Source: an uncultured Bacteroidota bacterium
GTDB lineage: Bacteria; Bacteroidota; Bacteroidia; Chitinophagales; Chitinophagaceae
NCBI GenBank assembly: GCA_903944755.1
Contig: CAJATB010000117.1
Span: forward strand, 1 to 36,819
Direction: 5' to 3'
DNA length: 36,819 bases
Of this stretch, positions 28,756 through 36,819 are shown in pieces. Made by a program: the position numbers and the translations under genes. The notes under the pieces were generated by a model. The model searched no databases and had not been told where the DNA came from. It saw nothing but the letters and a program-made list of their open reading frames with translations. The first letter of the stretch is position 1. Each line of letters starts with the position of its first letter.

Positions 28756-31167
28756 TTATTTTCTGATTTCTGCTTGAATATTTTTTTCAAAAAGCTGAAT
28801 TAATTTTTTCATCATTCCGTCTATTTCAGTATCGGTCAAAGTTTTGTCGTCAGCATTAAACACAAAATTAATAGCAACTGACTTTTTTTGATGACCCAGC
28901 TTTTCACTTTCAAAAATGTCAAAAACACGTGTGTCTTTTAAGGATGCTAAATTGGCTTCTGCAATACAAAGTTCAATAGCTTCATAGTTAGTGGCTTGTG
29001 CAACAACCAAAGCTAAATCTCTTTCTATAGACGGGTATTTAGAAACTTCCTTGTATATTACTTTTTTACTTTGATACAATGCAAACAAGGTCGCTAAATC
29101 AAAGTTTATATACACTACTGGCTGCTTAATACCAAAGGCTTGAAGTTTAGTTGTGCCAATTACTTGAAGTTGCCCCACAGTTTGCTTGTTGTATACAAAA
29201 TCAATTTGCCCATTATTGCTGGTTTTCCAGTTACCCCCATCCATACCAAGTATACTAAATATTGCTTGCGCGATTCCTTTTGCTACAAAAAAATCTTGTT
29301 CTATTCCTTTGTTTCTCCAGCCGTCTTCTTGTTGTTTACCTGAAATATAAATAGCCAATTGCGCTGCTTCATAATATTTCCCTTTTAGGGATTTTCCATA
29401 CACTTTACCCATTTCAAAAAACGAGATATTTGTATTTTTTCTGTTTGCATTATAAGCAATTGTTTCTAAGCCCGTCTCCAACATGGAAGGACGCATTACA
29501 TCTAATTCGGCACTTAAATTATTAAGCATCTTTACGGTAGTCTGCAAAACCTCCTCCGTGAAATAAGCGCTATTAGTAATGGAGTTCGTTAAAATTTCAG
29601 TGTATCCACGGCCTACTAAAAAATTAGCTATTTTTTCTTTAAACTTTTCACTTTGTTCTAAAGGATCAATGGAAGGGCTAATAGTAATTGAACTTGGAAT
29701 AGCAATATTATCAAGGCCATCAATCCGCAATACCTCTTCTACTAAATCGGCAGGCAAGCTAATGTCTGGCTTATGATGAGGCACCGCCACTTCAATACTT
29801 AATTCGTCGGCTTGTATGAATTCAAAACCTAAGCTTGTTAAAATTGTTTTTACCTGTGCAGCAGAATAATGCTTGCCGCTTAATTTTTTCAAATAAGCAT
29901 AGGTTAATTTTACCGACGTTTTCTTAGCAGGATTAGGATATACATCCACCACTTCACTGCACTTTCCTCCAGCAATTTCTTGAATCATCGCCGCAGCTCG
30001 TTCTAAAACCTTTACTGTGGCTGCTATATCAACACCCTTCTCAATCCTAGTAGCAGCATCGGTTCTAAGGCCATGATGTACCGATGTTTTACGTACGTGT
30101 ACGTTTTCAAACCAAGCACTTTCTAAAAATAAGGATGTCGTTGTTTCTTTTACCCCACTTTTTAAACCACCAAAAACGCCCGCAATACATAATGGTTTTT
30201 CAAAGTCACTTACCATTAAATCGTTGGCAGTTAACTTTCGTTCAGTCCCTTCTAATGTGACAAATAAAGTCGCTGCTGGATATTTTTTTACAACGATTTT
30301 ATTATCCTTTATTTCAGCTGCATCAAATGCATGCAAGGGTTGCCCTGTTTCGTGTAAAATATAATTCGTAATGTCTACAATATTGTTAATTGAACGCACG
30401 CCAATTGCTTGTAAGCGATTGCGCAACCAAGCAGGGGAAGCTTTTACTTTCACCCCTTCAATTACCATACCACTATACCTTCCGCAAGCTATTGTTTCTT
30501 CAATCGTTACAGCATAAGGTACAATTGAACTATCCTTTATTGCAAGCTTCGTTAATGGATTAATGGCAGTAACTGGTTTTTCATGGTAAGATAAATACGC
30601 GCAAACATCCTTCGCTACGCCATAATGGCTCATTGCATCCATTCTATTTGGAGTCAAGCCTATTTCAAAAATCCAGTCTTGATAATAGTCATATAATTCG
30701 GCAACAGCAGTGCCTGGTTTAGTTGCAGTGTCCAACACCATAATGCCACCATGGTCATCACTTAAACCAATCTCATCTTCGGCACAAATCATACCCTCAC
30801 TTTCTTCTCCTCTTATTTTAGCCAATTTCATGGTAATACCCTGTGCTGCACCTTTTGGGAAAATAGTAGTTCCAATAGGTGCTACTACTACTTTTTGTCC
30901 AATTGCAATATTAGAAGCGCCGCAAACAACATTCAACATTATGTCTTTGCCAATATTTACTTTAGCTAACTTTAACTTATCTGCATTAGGATGTTGAATT
31001 AATTCCATCACCTCTCCCACTACCAAGCCAGCCAAGCCGCCTTTGTAATTCTCGAAGGATTCTAAGGACTCAACTTCTAATCCTATAGAAGTCAATATAG
31101 TAGATAACTTTTCTGGGCTTATTGTATCAGGTAAATATTCACTCAGCCAGCGATAACTAATCGTCAT
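28756..31167 (-). CDS. pheT: Phenylalanine--tRNA ligase subunit beta
   Basis: MTISYRWLSEYLPDTISPEKLSTILTSIGLEVE, GANIA-type tRNA-binding domain, B5 domain and ferredoxin-fold anticodon-binding C-terminus. Confidence 0.98.
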   Translation of the reverse strand: MTISYRWLSEYLPDTISPEKLSTILTSIGLEVESLESFENYKGGLAGLVVGEVMELIQHPNADKLKLAKVNIGKDIMLNVVCGASNIAIGQKVVVAPIGTTIFPKGAAQGITMKLAKIRGEESEGMICAEDEIGLSDDHGGIMVLDTATKPGTAVAELYDYYQDWIFEIGLTPNRMDAMSHYGVAKDVCAYLSYHEKPVTAINPLTKLAIKDSSIVPYAVTIEETIACGRYSGMVIEGVKVKASPAWLRNRLQAIGVRSINNIVDITNYILHETGQPLHAFDAAEIKDNKIVVKKYPAATLFVTLEGTERKLTANDLMVSDFEKPLCIAGVFGGLKSGVKETTTSLFLESAWFENVHVRKTSVHHGLRTDAATRIEKGVDIAATVKVLERAAAMIQEIAGGKCSEVVDVYPNPAKKTSVKLTYAYLKKLSGKHYSAAQVKTILTSLGFEFIQADELSIEVAVPHHKPDISLPADLVEEVLRIDGLDNIAIPSSITISPSIDPLEQSEKFKEKIANFLVGRGYTEILTNSITNSAYFTEEVLQTTVKMLNNLSAELDVMRPSMLETGLETIAYNANRKNTNISFFEMGKVYGKSLKGKYYEAAQLAIYISGKQQEDGWRNKGIEQDFFVAKGIAQAIFSILGMDGGNWKTSNNGQIDFVYNKQTVGQLQVIGTTKLQAFGIKQPVVYINFDLATLFALYQSKKVIYKEVSKYPSIERDLALVVAQATNYEAIELCIAEANLASLKDTRVFDIFESEKLGHQKKSVAINFVFNADDKTLTDTEIDGMMKKLIQLFEKNIQAEIRK

Positions 31168-31190
31168 ATTCGAACTTTATGGTATAGCCT

Positions 31191-31198
31191 CAAAAATA
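31191..31198 (-). promoter_or_regulatory. Candidate -7 element TATTTTTG for pheT
   Basis: Exact TAnnTTTG, with TTG 21 nt upstream on the minus strand; 23 nt before the pheT ATG. Confidence 0.5.
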
Positions 31199-31227
31199 AG
31201 CATTTTTTAGGTGGTAGTTCAAGTTGA

Positions 31228-31311
31228 AGTGAATAACTGTAAAATCAACGTGCAAAACCCGTGTATAACCTAAATTTTATGTTAATTGTTATCGTTGAGG
31301 CTTGTGCATAA
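31228..31311 (-). promoter_or_regulatory. Cluster of four DnaA-box-like 9-mers
   Basis: Minus strand: TTATGCACA (31303-31311, fits TTATNCACA), TTATACACG (31260-31268), TTTTGCACG (31249-31257) and TTATTCACT (31228-31236), each of the last three with one mismatch to TTWTNCACA. All same orientation. Confidence 0.45.
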
Positions 31312-31385
31312 CCAAAAAATAAAATTAAATTTCTTGTTGTGCGATTTCCGAAGGATTTTCGCAGTAAGAAAACAGGTTAAAATCC

Positions 31386-32954
31386 ATGGCCCTCCCAAAT
31401 ATCAATACCAGCAGGACAAGAAAAAAGAGTACAACAATTGACGTCAGTAGCATGATGTATGGCAAAATTCCACCTCAAGCTAAGGAGTTAGAAGAAGCTG
31501 TTTTAGGTGGAATTCTACTTGAAAAAAGCGCCTTCGATACGGTTACTGAAATATTGAAGCCCGAGTGTTTTTATACAGAAGGACATCAAATGATTTTCCA
31601 TGCGATGCAAGGACTTCAATTAAAGAATGAGCCAATTGACATGTTGACCGTAGTTGAAGAACTAAAAATGCGCGAGCAATTAGATATGGTAGGTGGCGCC
31701 TATTATATTTCCAAACTAACCAATGTGGTGGTGTCTACCGCAAACATTGATGCACACGCTAGAATTGTTTTACAAAAATTTATACAAAGAGAACTTATTA
31801 GAATAAGTGGCGAAGTGATTGCAAATGCTTATGAAGATAGCACGGATGTATTTGATTTATTAGATGATAGTGAAACGAAAATGTTCAATATCACGAATAA
31901 TTATTTGAAGAAAAATTTCGTTGACATAGGAGATGCACTTGCACATGCAGTTAATAGAATTGATGAATTAAGAACCAAGAAAGATGAAATTTCTGGTGTG
32001 CCTAGTGGCTTTGCTTCATTAGACAGAATTACTTATGGTTGGCAACCTACCGATTTAATTATTTTAGCAGCACGTCCATCTGTGGGTAAAACAGCGTTTG
32101 CTTTGAACCTTGCGCGTAATGCGGCATTGCACCCTACTAAACCACAAGCGGTTGGTTTCTTTAGTTTAGAGATGAGTGCTTCACAATTAGTACAACGTAT
32201 TTTAAGTGCGGAGAGTGAAATTAAAATGGAGAAAATATCGAGAGGTAAATTAGAAGATTACGAATACCAACAATTAACAAGCAAGGGTATTAAAAGGCTA
32301 GAAACTGCTCCAATTTATATTGACGACACTGCTGCACTAAACATTTTTGAATTTAGAGCAAAGGCAAGAAGGCTTGTAAATAAACATCAGGTTAAAATTA
32401 TCATTATTGACTACTTGCAATTAATGAGTGGCTCTGGCGATAGAAATTCAAATCGTGAACAAGAAATTAGTAATATTTCCCGAAGTTTAAAAGCATTGGC
32501 AAAAGAATTACAAATTCCAATTATTGCATTATCTCAGTTAAGTCGTGCGGTAGAAACAAGAAAGGAAAGCAAGATGCCGCAATTAAGTGATTTACGTGAA
32601 TCAGGAGCAATCGAGCAAGATGCTGATATGGTTATGTTTATTTACCGACCTGAATATTATGAAGTAATGAGTAATGAGATGGGCGAAAGTACACAAGGAG
32701 AGACCCATATTCGTATCGCAAAACACAGAAATGGTTCCTTAGATTTAATAAAACTAAGAGCACGCCTAGATATTCAACGCTTCGAAGAATGGGAAGGAGA
32801 AGGTGGTATTCCAGGGCTTGGCAATAACTATAAACCTATTCAACCTACTAGCAATAGTGGTGGCGGCGCAGATGGCGGCAGATTTTTTATTCAAGGTAGC
32901 AAAATGAATGGTGGTGAATTTGACGAAGGCATGGACGGAGATCAACCTTTTTAA
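31386..32954 (+). CDS. dnaB: Replicative DNA helicase DnaB
   Basis: PPQAKELEEAVLGGILLE N-terminus, RPSVGKTAFALNLARNAA Walker A, IIIDYLQLMSG Walker B, SQLSRAVETR and DLRESGAIEQDADMVMFIYR. Confidence 0.98.
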   Translation: MALPNINTSRTRKKSTTIDVSSMMYGKIPPQAKELEEAVLGGILLEKSAFDTVTEILKPECFYTEGHQMIFHAMQGLQLKNEPIDMLTVVEELKMREQLDMVGGAYYISKLTNVVVSTANIDAHARIVLQKFIQRELIRISGEVIANAYEDSTDVFDLLDDSETKMFNITNNYLKKNFVDIGDALAHAVNRIDELRTKKDEISGVPSGFASLDRITYGWQPTDLIILAARPSVGKTAFALNLARNAALHPTKPQAVGFFSLEMSASQLVQRILSAESEIKMEKISRGKLEDYEYQQLTSKGIKRLETAPIYIDDTAALNIFEFRAKARRLVNKHQVKIIIIDYLQLMSGSGDRNSNREQEISNISRSLKALAKELQIPIIALSQLSRAVETRKESKMPQLSDLRESGAIEQDADMVMFIYRPEYYEVMSNEMGESTQGETHIRIAKHRNGSLDLIKLRARLDIQRFEEWEGEGGIPGLGNNYKPIQPTSNSGGGADGGRFFIQGSKMNGGEFDEGMDGDQPF

Positions 32955-32981
32955 TGTGAATGATTAAGTAAATTTTGAACT

Positions 32982-33683
32982 ATGTCCGTTCCTTTTTTTT
33001 ACGAACCAACAATTGCAACCGGCTTTACTAGTTTTACTTTAAGTGAGGAAAGTAGCAAGCATTGTGTGCAAGTTTTAAGAATGCAAGAAGGTGCCCGTAT
33101 TGATTTAACAAATGGAATAGGACAGCTATTTGAAGCTACAATTACCATTGCGCATAAGAAGAATACTGCCGTAAATATTCAATTAGAAAAAACAATTGCG
33201 CCAAGCACACAAAAAATTACACTGGGCATTTCTTTATTAAAAAATGCAGTAAGGCTAGAATGGCTTGTAGAAAAAGCAACCGAAATGGGTATACATACTA
33301 TTGTGCCATTAATGTGTGAAAGAACAATACATGAAAGATTTAAGACCGAACGCATGCAAAATATATTGCAATCTGCAATGTTACAAAGTCAACAAGCTTG
33401 GTTACCTGTTTTGGCCAGTCCCACAAAATTCAATGACTTTATAAGTACTTATAATGCGCCACAACAATACATCGCACATTGCGAGCAAGGACAAAAAATA
33501 TCAATAAAAGAGCTTGCTCCAAGTAACAATTGTATTTTACTTATTGGGCCCGAAGGAGACTTTAGCCCAAAAGAAATAGAAGTCGCATTATCTCTACAAT
33601 ATCAAGCAATTGAACTAGGCCCAACCAGACTCAGAACTGAGACTGCTGGAATTTTCGCCCTAAGTGTCTTAAAAAAATTTTAA
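32982..33683 (+). CDS. rsmE: 16S rRNA (uracil(1498)-N(3))-methyltransferase
   Basis: SKHCVQVLRMQEGARIDLTNG, KNAVRLEWLVEKATEMGIHTIVPL, IGPEGDFSPKEIE and LGPTRLRTETAG. Confidence 0.95.
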   Translation: MSVPFFYEPTIATGFTSFTLSEESSKHCVQVLRMQEGARIDLTNGIGQLFEATITIAHKKNTAVNIQLEKTIAPSTQKITLGISLLKNAVRLEWLVEKATEMGIHTIVPLMCERTIHERFKTERMQNILQSAMLQSQQAWLPVLASPTKFNDFISTYNAPQQYIAHCEQGQKISIKELAPSNNCILLIGPEGDFSPKEIEVALSLQYQAIELGPTRLRTETAGIFALSVLKKF

Positions 33684-33692
33684 ATTGCAGCC

Positions 33693-34874
33693 ATGAGAGT
33701 GGCCGAAGTAAATACACCAAGTTTAGAAAAGACCTTTTTAGACCTCAATGCAACTGTCAATGAGGGTAACGCTAATTATATAAGGCCCCTTGATAAAGAG
33801 GTGCTTCAAGTGTTTGATCGAAATAAAAATAAGTTGTTCCAGAATGGCGATGCGAAGAAATGGGTAATCCAAAATAATGCAGGAGAAGCTATTGGACGTA
33901 TTGCAGCATTCTACTATTCAAAATATAAAAATAAAGGAACCGACTTCCCGGTTGGGTGTGTAGGCTATTTTGATTGCATTGATAATCAGGATGCTGCCAA
34001 CTTATTATTTGATACTGCAAAAAGCTGGTTGGCAGAAAACGGCATGGAGGCAATGGATGGCCCTATTAATTTTGGAGATAGGGATAAATGGTGGGGCTTA
34101 ATGGTTGAAGGTTTTCATATGGAACCTATGTACGGCATGTCGTATAACCCTCCTTATTATGAGCAGTTATTAACCAATTATGGTTTTGAAAACTATTATA
34201 ATCAATATTACTATAAGCTAAATATAGTTGACGAATTGCCTCCTCGGTTTAAGGAGCGTTATGAAAAATTTAAAGCAAAACCTGAATACCAAGCTAGGCA
34301 TTTAGATAAAAATAATTTAGAAAAATACGCACAGGACTTTGTAACTATTTATAATGCGGCATGGGCACAACATGGAGAGGCTAAGGCTATTACACTTGAG
34401 CAAATTATGAAATTGTTCAAAACATTAAAACCAATTATGGACGCACGCGTGATTTGGTTTGCCTATTATAAAGAGGAGCCAATTGCCATGTTCATTAATG
34501 TGCCGGATGTAAATCAATATTTTAAGCATTTTGACGGACAACTAGGACTAATCCAAAAAATTCAATTATTATGGATGAAATGGAGAGGCCAAAATCAACG
34601 ATTAACTGGCTTAGCATTTGGGGTAGTTCCAAAATACCAGTCATTAGGCATTGATAGCTTTTTGATTTATTCGAGTGCCTTGTTAATTTACAAGATTGAT
34701 ACCTACAAAGAATACGAAATGGGTTGGGCCGCCGACTGGAACCCAAAAATGGTAAATATATACAAAAGCCTAGGTGCAAAACCTAGCCGACGTATGGTCA
34801 CTTTTAGACATATTTTCGACACCAATGCACGCCCTTTTGAGCGACACCCTGTTATGGAATATTCAGGGCAATAA
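33693..34874 (+). CDS. Conserved hypothetical protein, probable GNAT/acyltransferase-like fold
   Basis: 393-aa ORF; motifs DGPINFGDRDKWWGLMVEGF and MGWAADWNPKMVNIYKSLGAKPSRRMVTFRH resemble GNAT-superfamily-like Bacteroidota proteins. Confidence 0.65.
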   Translation: MRVAEVNTPSLEKTFLDLNATVNEGNANYIRPLDKEVLQVFDRNKNKLFQNGDAKKWVIQNNAGEAIGRIAAFYYSKYKNKGTDFPVGCVGYFDCIDNQDAANLLFDTAKSWLAENGMEAMDGPINFGDRDKWWGLMVEGFHMEPMYGMSYNPPYYEQLLTNYGFENYYNQYYYKLNIVDELPPRFKERYEKFKAKPEYQARHLDKNNLEKYAQDFVTIYNAAWAQHGEAKAITLEQIMKLFKTLKPIMDARVIWFAYYKEEPIAMFINVPDVNQYFKHFDGQLGLIQKIQLLWMKWRGQNQRLTGLAFGVVPKYQSLGIDSFLIYSSALLIYKIDTYKEYEMGWAADWNPKMVNIYKSLGAKPSRRMVTFRHIFDTNARPFERHPVMEYSGQ

Positions 34875-34929
34875 TGTTGATAAACGAGCTCAAATTTTAA
34901 GGGTTAAATATGTATCTTGCGTACTAAGT

Positions 34930-36762
34930 ATGGAAAATTTTATTGTTTCAGCTAGGAAATACAGGCCTCAGAACTTTAATACCGTTGTGGGGCAGTCGCA
35001 TATCACTACTACACTTAAAAATGCTATTCTAAGCAACCATTTAGCACATGCATTTTTATTTTGTGGGCCACGAGGTGTTGGAAAAACTACTTGTGCAAGG
35101 ATACTTGCTAAAACAATTAACTGTACGAACGTTGGTAAGGACGGAGAAGCTTGTAATAAATGTGAAAGTTGTGTTTCTTTTGAAAAAGGTGCAAGTTTAA
35201 ATATCCATGAATTAGATGCGGCAAGCAATAACTCGGTAGACGATATACGCGCCCTTGTTGAACAGGTTCGTTTCGCTCCACAGGCAGGTAAATACAAAGT
35301 GTATATAGTGGATGAGGTCCATATGTTAAGTGCTAGTGCCTTTAATGCATTTTTAAAAACATTAGAGGAGCCTCCTCCTTATGCAATATTTATTTTAGCT
35401 ACTACCGAAAAGCATAAAATACTACCTACCATTTTAAGTCGTTGTCAAATTTTTGATTTCAAGCGGATTATATCAAACGACACGGTTACTCACCTTGAAG
35501 AAATTATTGAAAAAGAACATATCAAAGCGGAAAGAAACGCGTTACAGTTAATTGCTCAAAAGAGTGAAGGATGTATGCGTGACGCTTTAAGTATTTTGGA
35601 TAAAATAGTGAGTTTCACTAATGGAGCACTAACGTATAAAAATACTTTAGAGCATTTAAATATTTTAGACGAAGAATACTACTTTAAACTGTTGGACCAC
35701 TTAAGTAAGCAAGACTTAACTGCAGCGATGTTATTATACGACGAAATAAATCAGAAAGGGTTTGAAGGCGATATGGTTTTATACGGCCTAGCAAGCTTCA
35801 TTCGGAATTTATTAGTTTGTAAGGACCCCGCAAGTGCAAAATTATTAGAATCAATTGAAGGCTGGCGCGACCAATATGTGACTACCGCCTCGCAAATTAG
35901 CACACCCTATTTAGTAAGTGCTTTGAATATTTTAAATGAAGCGGAGATTCAATTTAAAATGGCGCGTAATAAAAGGTTACATGTGGAAATGGCTATTATT
36001 AAACTCAATTTTTTACAGCAAGCAATTGAGTTAAGTTTGGAAGATAACCAAATAGTAAAAAAAAAACTAGTTGATAGCCACTATCCTATTCGGCTTAAAA
36101 AAATTGTTCCCTTAAGTAATGTAGTTGTTACATCTGAGGCTAAATTAGTTATTGAAACTAATACTAAAATAGCTAAGCCAGTGGAAAAGCTAGCTAGTCC
36201 AGCCCCTATTACCACTAAGGCAAAAACTGAACCGATTGCTGCAACTATAGCCCATTCCATTGCGCCGACTACTGCGTCAGTTCCTGTTTCCATTGACTTG
36301 CCAGGAACAAAGAAAAATTTGTTAGCGGTTCTACAGCAAAAATACGGTAGCAAATACGATATTGAAGAAGTACAGGAATCGCTTCCTTTGTCTATGGAAC
36401 TATTAAGAAAATGCTGGGACGAATATGCTATTTACTTGGAATCTATTGCGAAACATGCTTCATTTGGTACCTTTAAAATTGCTCAATTAACTATCGAAGA
36501 TGAAACTCATTTTACGGTAACTGTAAACGCATTAACTGCCCAAAAATTTGTAGAACAAGAACGCATGAACTTCCTAGAAAAAATTTGGGATGCTTTTCAA
36601 AATCGTGCTTTACAATTTAGCATTCTTGTTGATGCCGGAGAGAAGGAAGATGTTCCATTACATATGCGCTTAAACAGTAAGCAAAAATATGAACGTATTG
36701 CCGAGCAATACCCAATGGTGGCAGCACTCAAAAGTAGGTTGAACTTAGAAATATATTTTTAG
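34930..36762 (+). CDS. dnaX: DNA polymerase III subunit gamma/tau
   Basis: SARKYRPQNFNTVVGQSHITTTLKNAI, FCGPRGVGKTTCARILAKTINC, zinc-module Cys residues, VYIVDEVHMLSASAFNAFLKTLEEPP. ATG at 34930; the longer ORF from 34774 overlaps the upstream gene. Confidence 0.97.
   Translation: MENFIVSARKYRPQNFNTVVGQSHITTTLKNAILSNHLAHAFLFCGPRGVGKTTCARILAKTINCTNVGKDGEACNKCESCVSFEKGASLNIHELDAASNNSVDDIRALVEQVRFAPQAGKYKVYIVDEVHMLSASAFNAFLKTLEEPPPYAIFILATTEKHKILPTILSRCQIFDFKRIISNDTVTHLEEIIEKEHIKAERNALQLIAQKSEGCMRDALSILDKIVSFTNGALTYKNTLEHLNILDEEYYFKLLDHLSKQDLTAAMLLYDEINQKGFEGDMVLYGLASFIRNLLVCKDPASAKLLESIEGWRDQYVTTASQISTPYLVSALNILNEAEIQFKMARNKRLHVEMAIIKLNFLQQAIELSLEDNQIVKKKLVDSHYPIRLKKIVPLSNVVVTSEAKLVIETNTKIAKPVEKLASPAPITTKAKTEPIAATIAHSIAPTTASVPVSIDLPGTKKNLLAVLQQKYGSKYDIEEVQESLPLSMELLRKCWDEYAIYLESIAKHASFGTFKIAQLTIEDETHFTVTVNALTAQKFVEQERMNFLEKIWDAFQNRALQFSILVDAGEKEDVPLHMRLNSKQKYERIAEQYPMVAALKSRLNLEIYF
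36057..36085 (+). promoter_or_regulatory. Putative slippage/frameshift site in dnaX (A10 tract plus downstream hairpin)
   Basis: A10 at 36057-36066, then CTAGTT spacer, then GATAG-CCA-CTATC hairpin at 36073-36085. Both alternative frames hit a stop right after the tract. Confidence 0.55.
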
Positions 36763-36765
36763 TAC

Positions 36766-36819
36766 TTATAATTTAGCTTTTGCATAGCCTTTTTGTTTCA
36801 AAAATTGAAACACTTTTTG
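36766..36819 (-). CDS. C-terminal fragment of a convergent gene truncated by the window edge
   Basis: Open minus frame ...QKVFQFLKQKGYAKAKL* with stop complement at 36766-36768, 3 nt past the dnaX stop. Too short to identify; RecX-like repeat possible. Confidence 0.35.
   Translation of the reverse strand, partial: QKVFQFLKQKGYAKAKL

Noticed and set aside
31342-31365. Imperfect inverted repeat TGCGATTTCC-GAA-GGATTTTCGCA upstream of dnaB as a terminator or operator
   Set aside because: Only the outer 5 bp and inner 2 bp pair, with an internal loop and no T-tract; too weak to call.
34774-34929. Extended N-terminus of dnaX from 34774
   Set aside because: Overlaps the 3' end of the upstream gene by about 100 nt; DnaX homology begins at MENFIVSARKYRPQNF (ATG 34930).
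36795-36811. GTTTCAA-AAA-TTGAAAC inverted repeat near the right edge as a dnaX terminator
   Set aside because: It lies within an open minus-strand frame that ends 3 nt from the dnaX stop, so it may simply be coding sequence; the window ends before this can be resolved.

Overview
This is an AT-rich chromosomal window from a Bacteroidota genome, most likely Chitinophagaceae-like judging from protein families, gene order and TAnnTTTG-type -7 elements. It is densely packed with housekeeping genes: uppP, an MFS transporter, an MBL-fold hydrolase, ruvC, a HIT protein, greA, rsmA, pdxA, a LolA-like/ABC exporter cluster, the atpB-E-F-H-A operon, an MsbA-like ABC exporter, a RelA/SpoT homolog, purA, an SLT transglycosylase, gatA, tatA, rplS, rny, zapA, pheT, dnaB, rsmE and dnaX. 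I see no mobile element, CRISPR array, phage, tRNA or rRNA. The most interesting signals lie in or between the housekeeping genes. (1) dnaX carries an A10 homopolymer just after the predicted clamp-loader core. Both alternative frames stop within three codons of it, and a small hairpin follows 6 nt downstream, so slippage or frameshifting could make a short gamma-like product. (2) Four same-orientation, roughly helically phased DnaA-box-like 9-mers sit in the pheT/dnaB divergent intergenic region, next to an AT-rich tract. (3) A rod-like, 6S-RNA-like fold lies between zapA and rny. (4) A canonical intrinsic-terminator structure lies inside the atp operon between atpE and atpF. No clearly new multi-gene system is visible.
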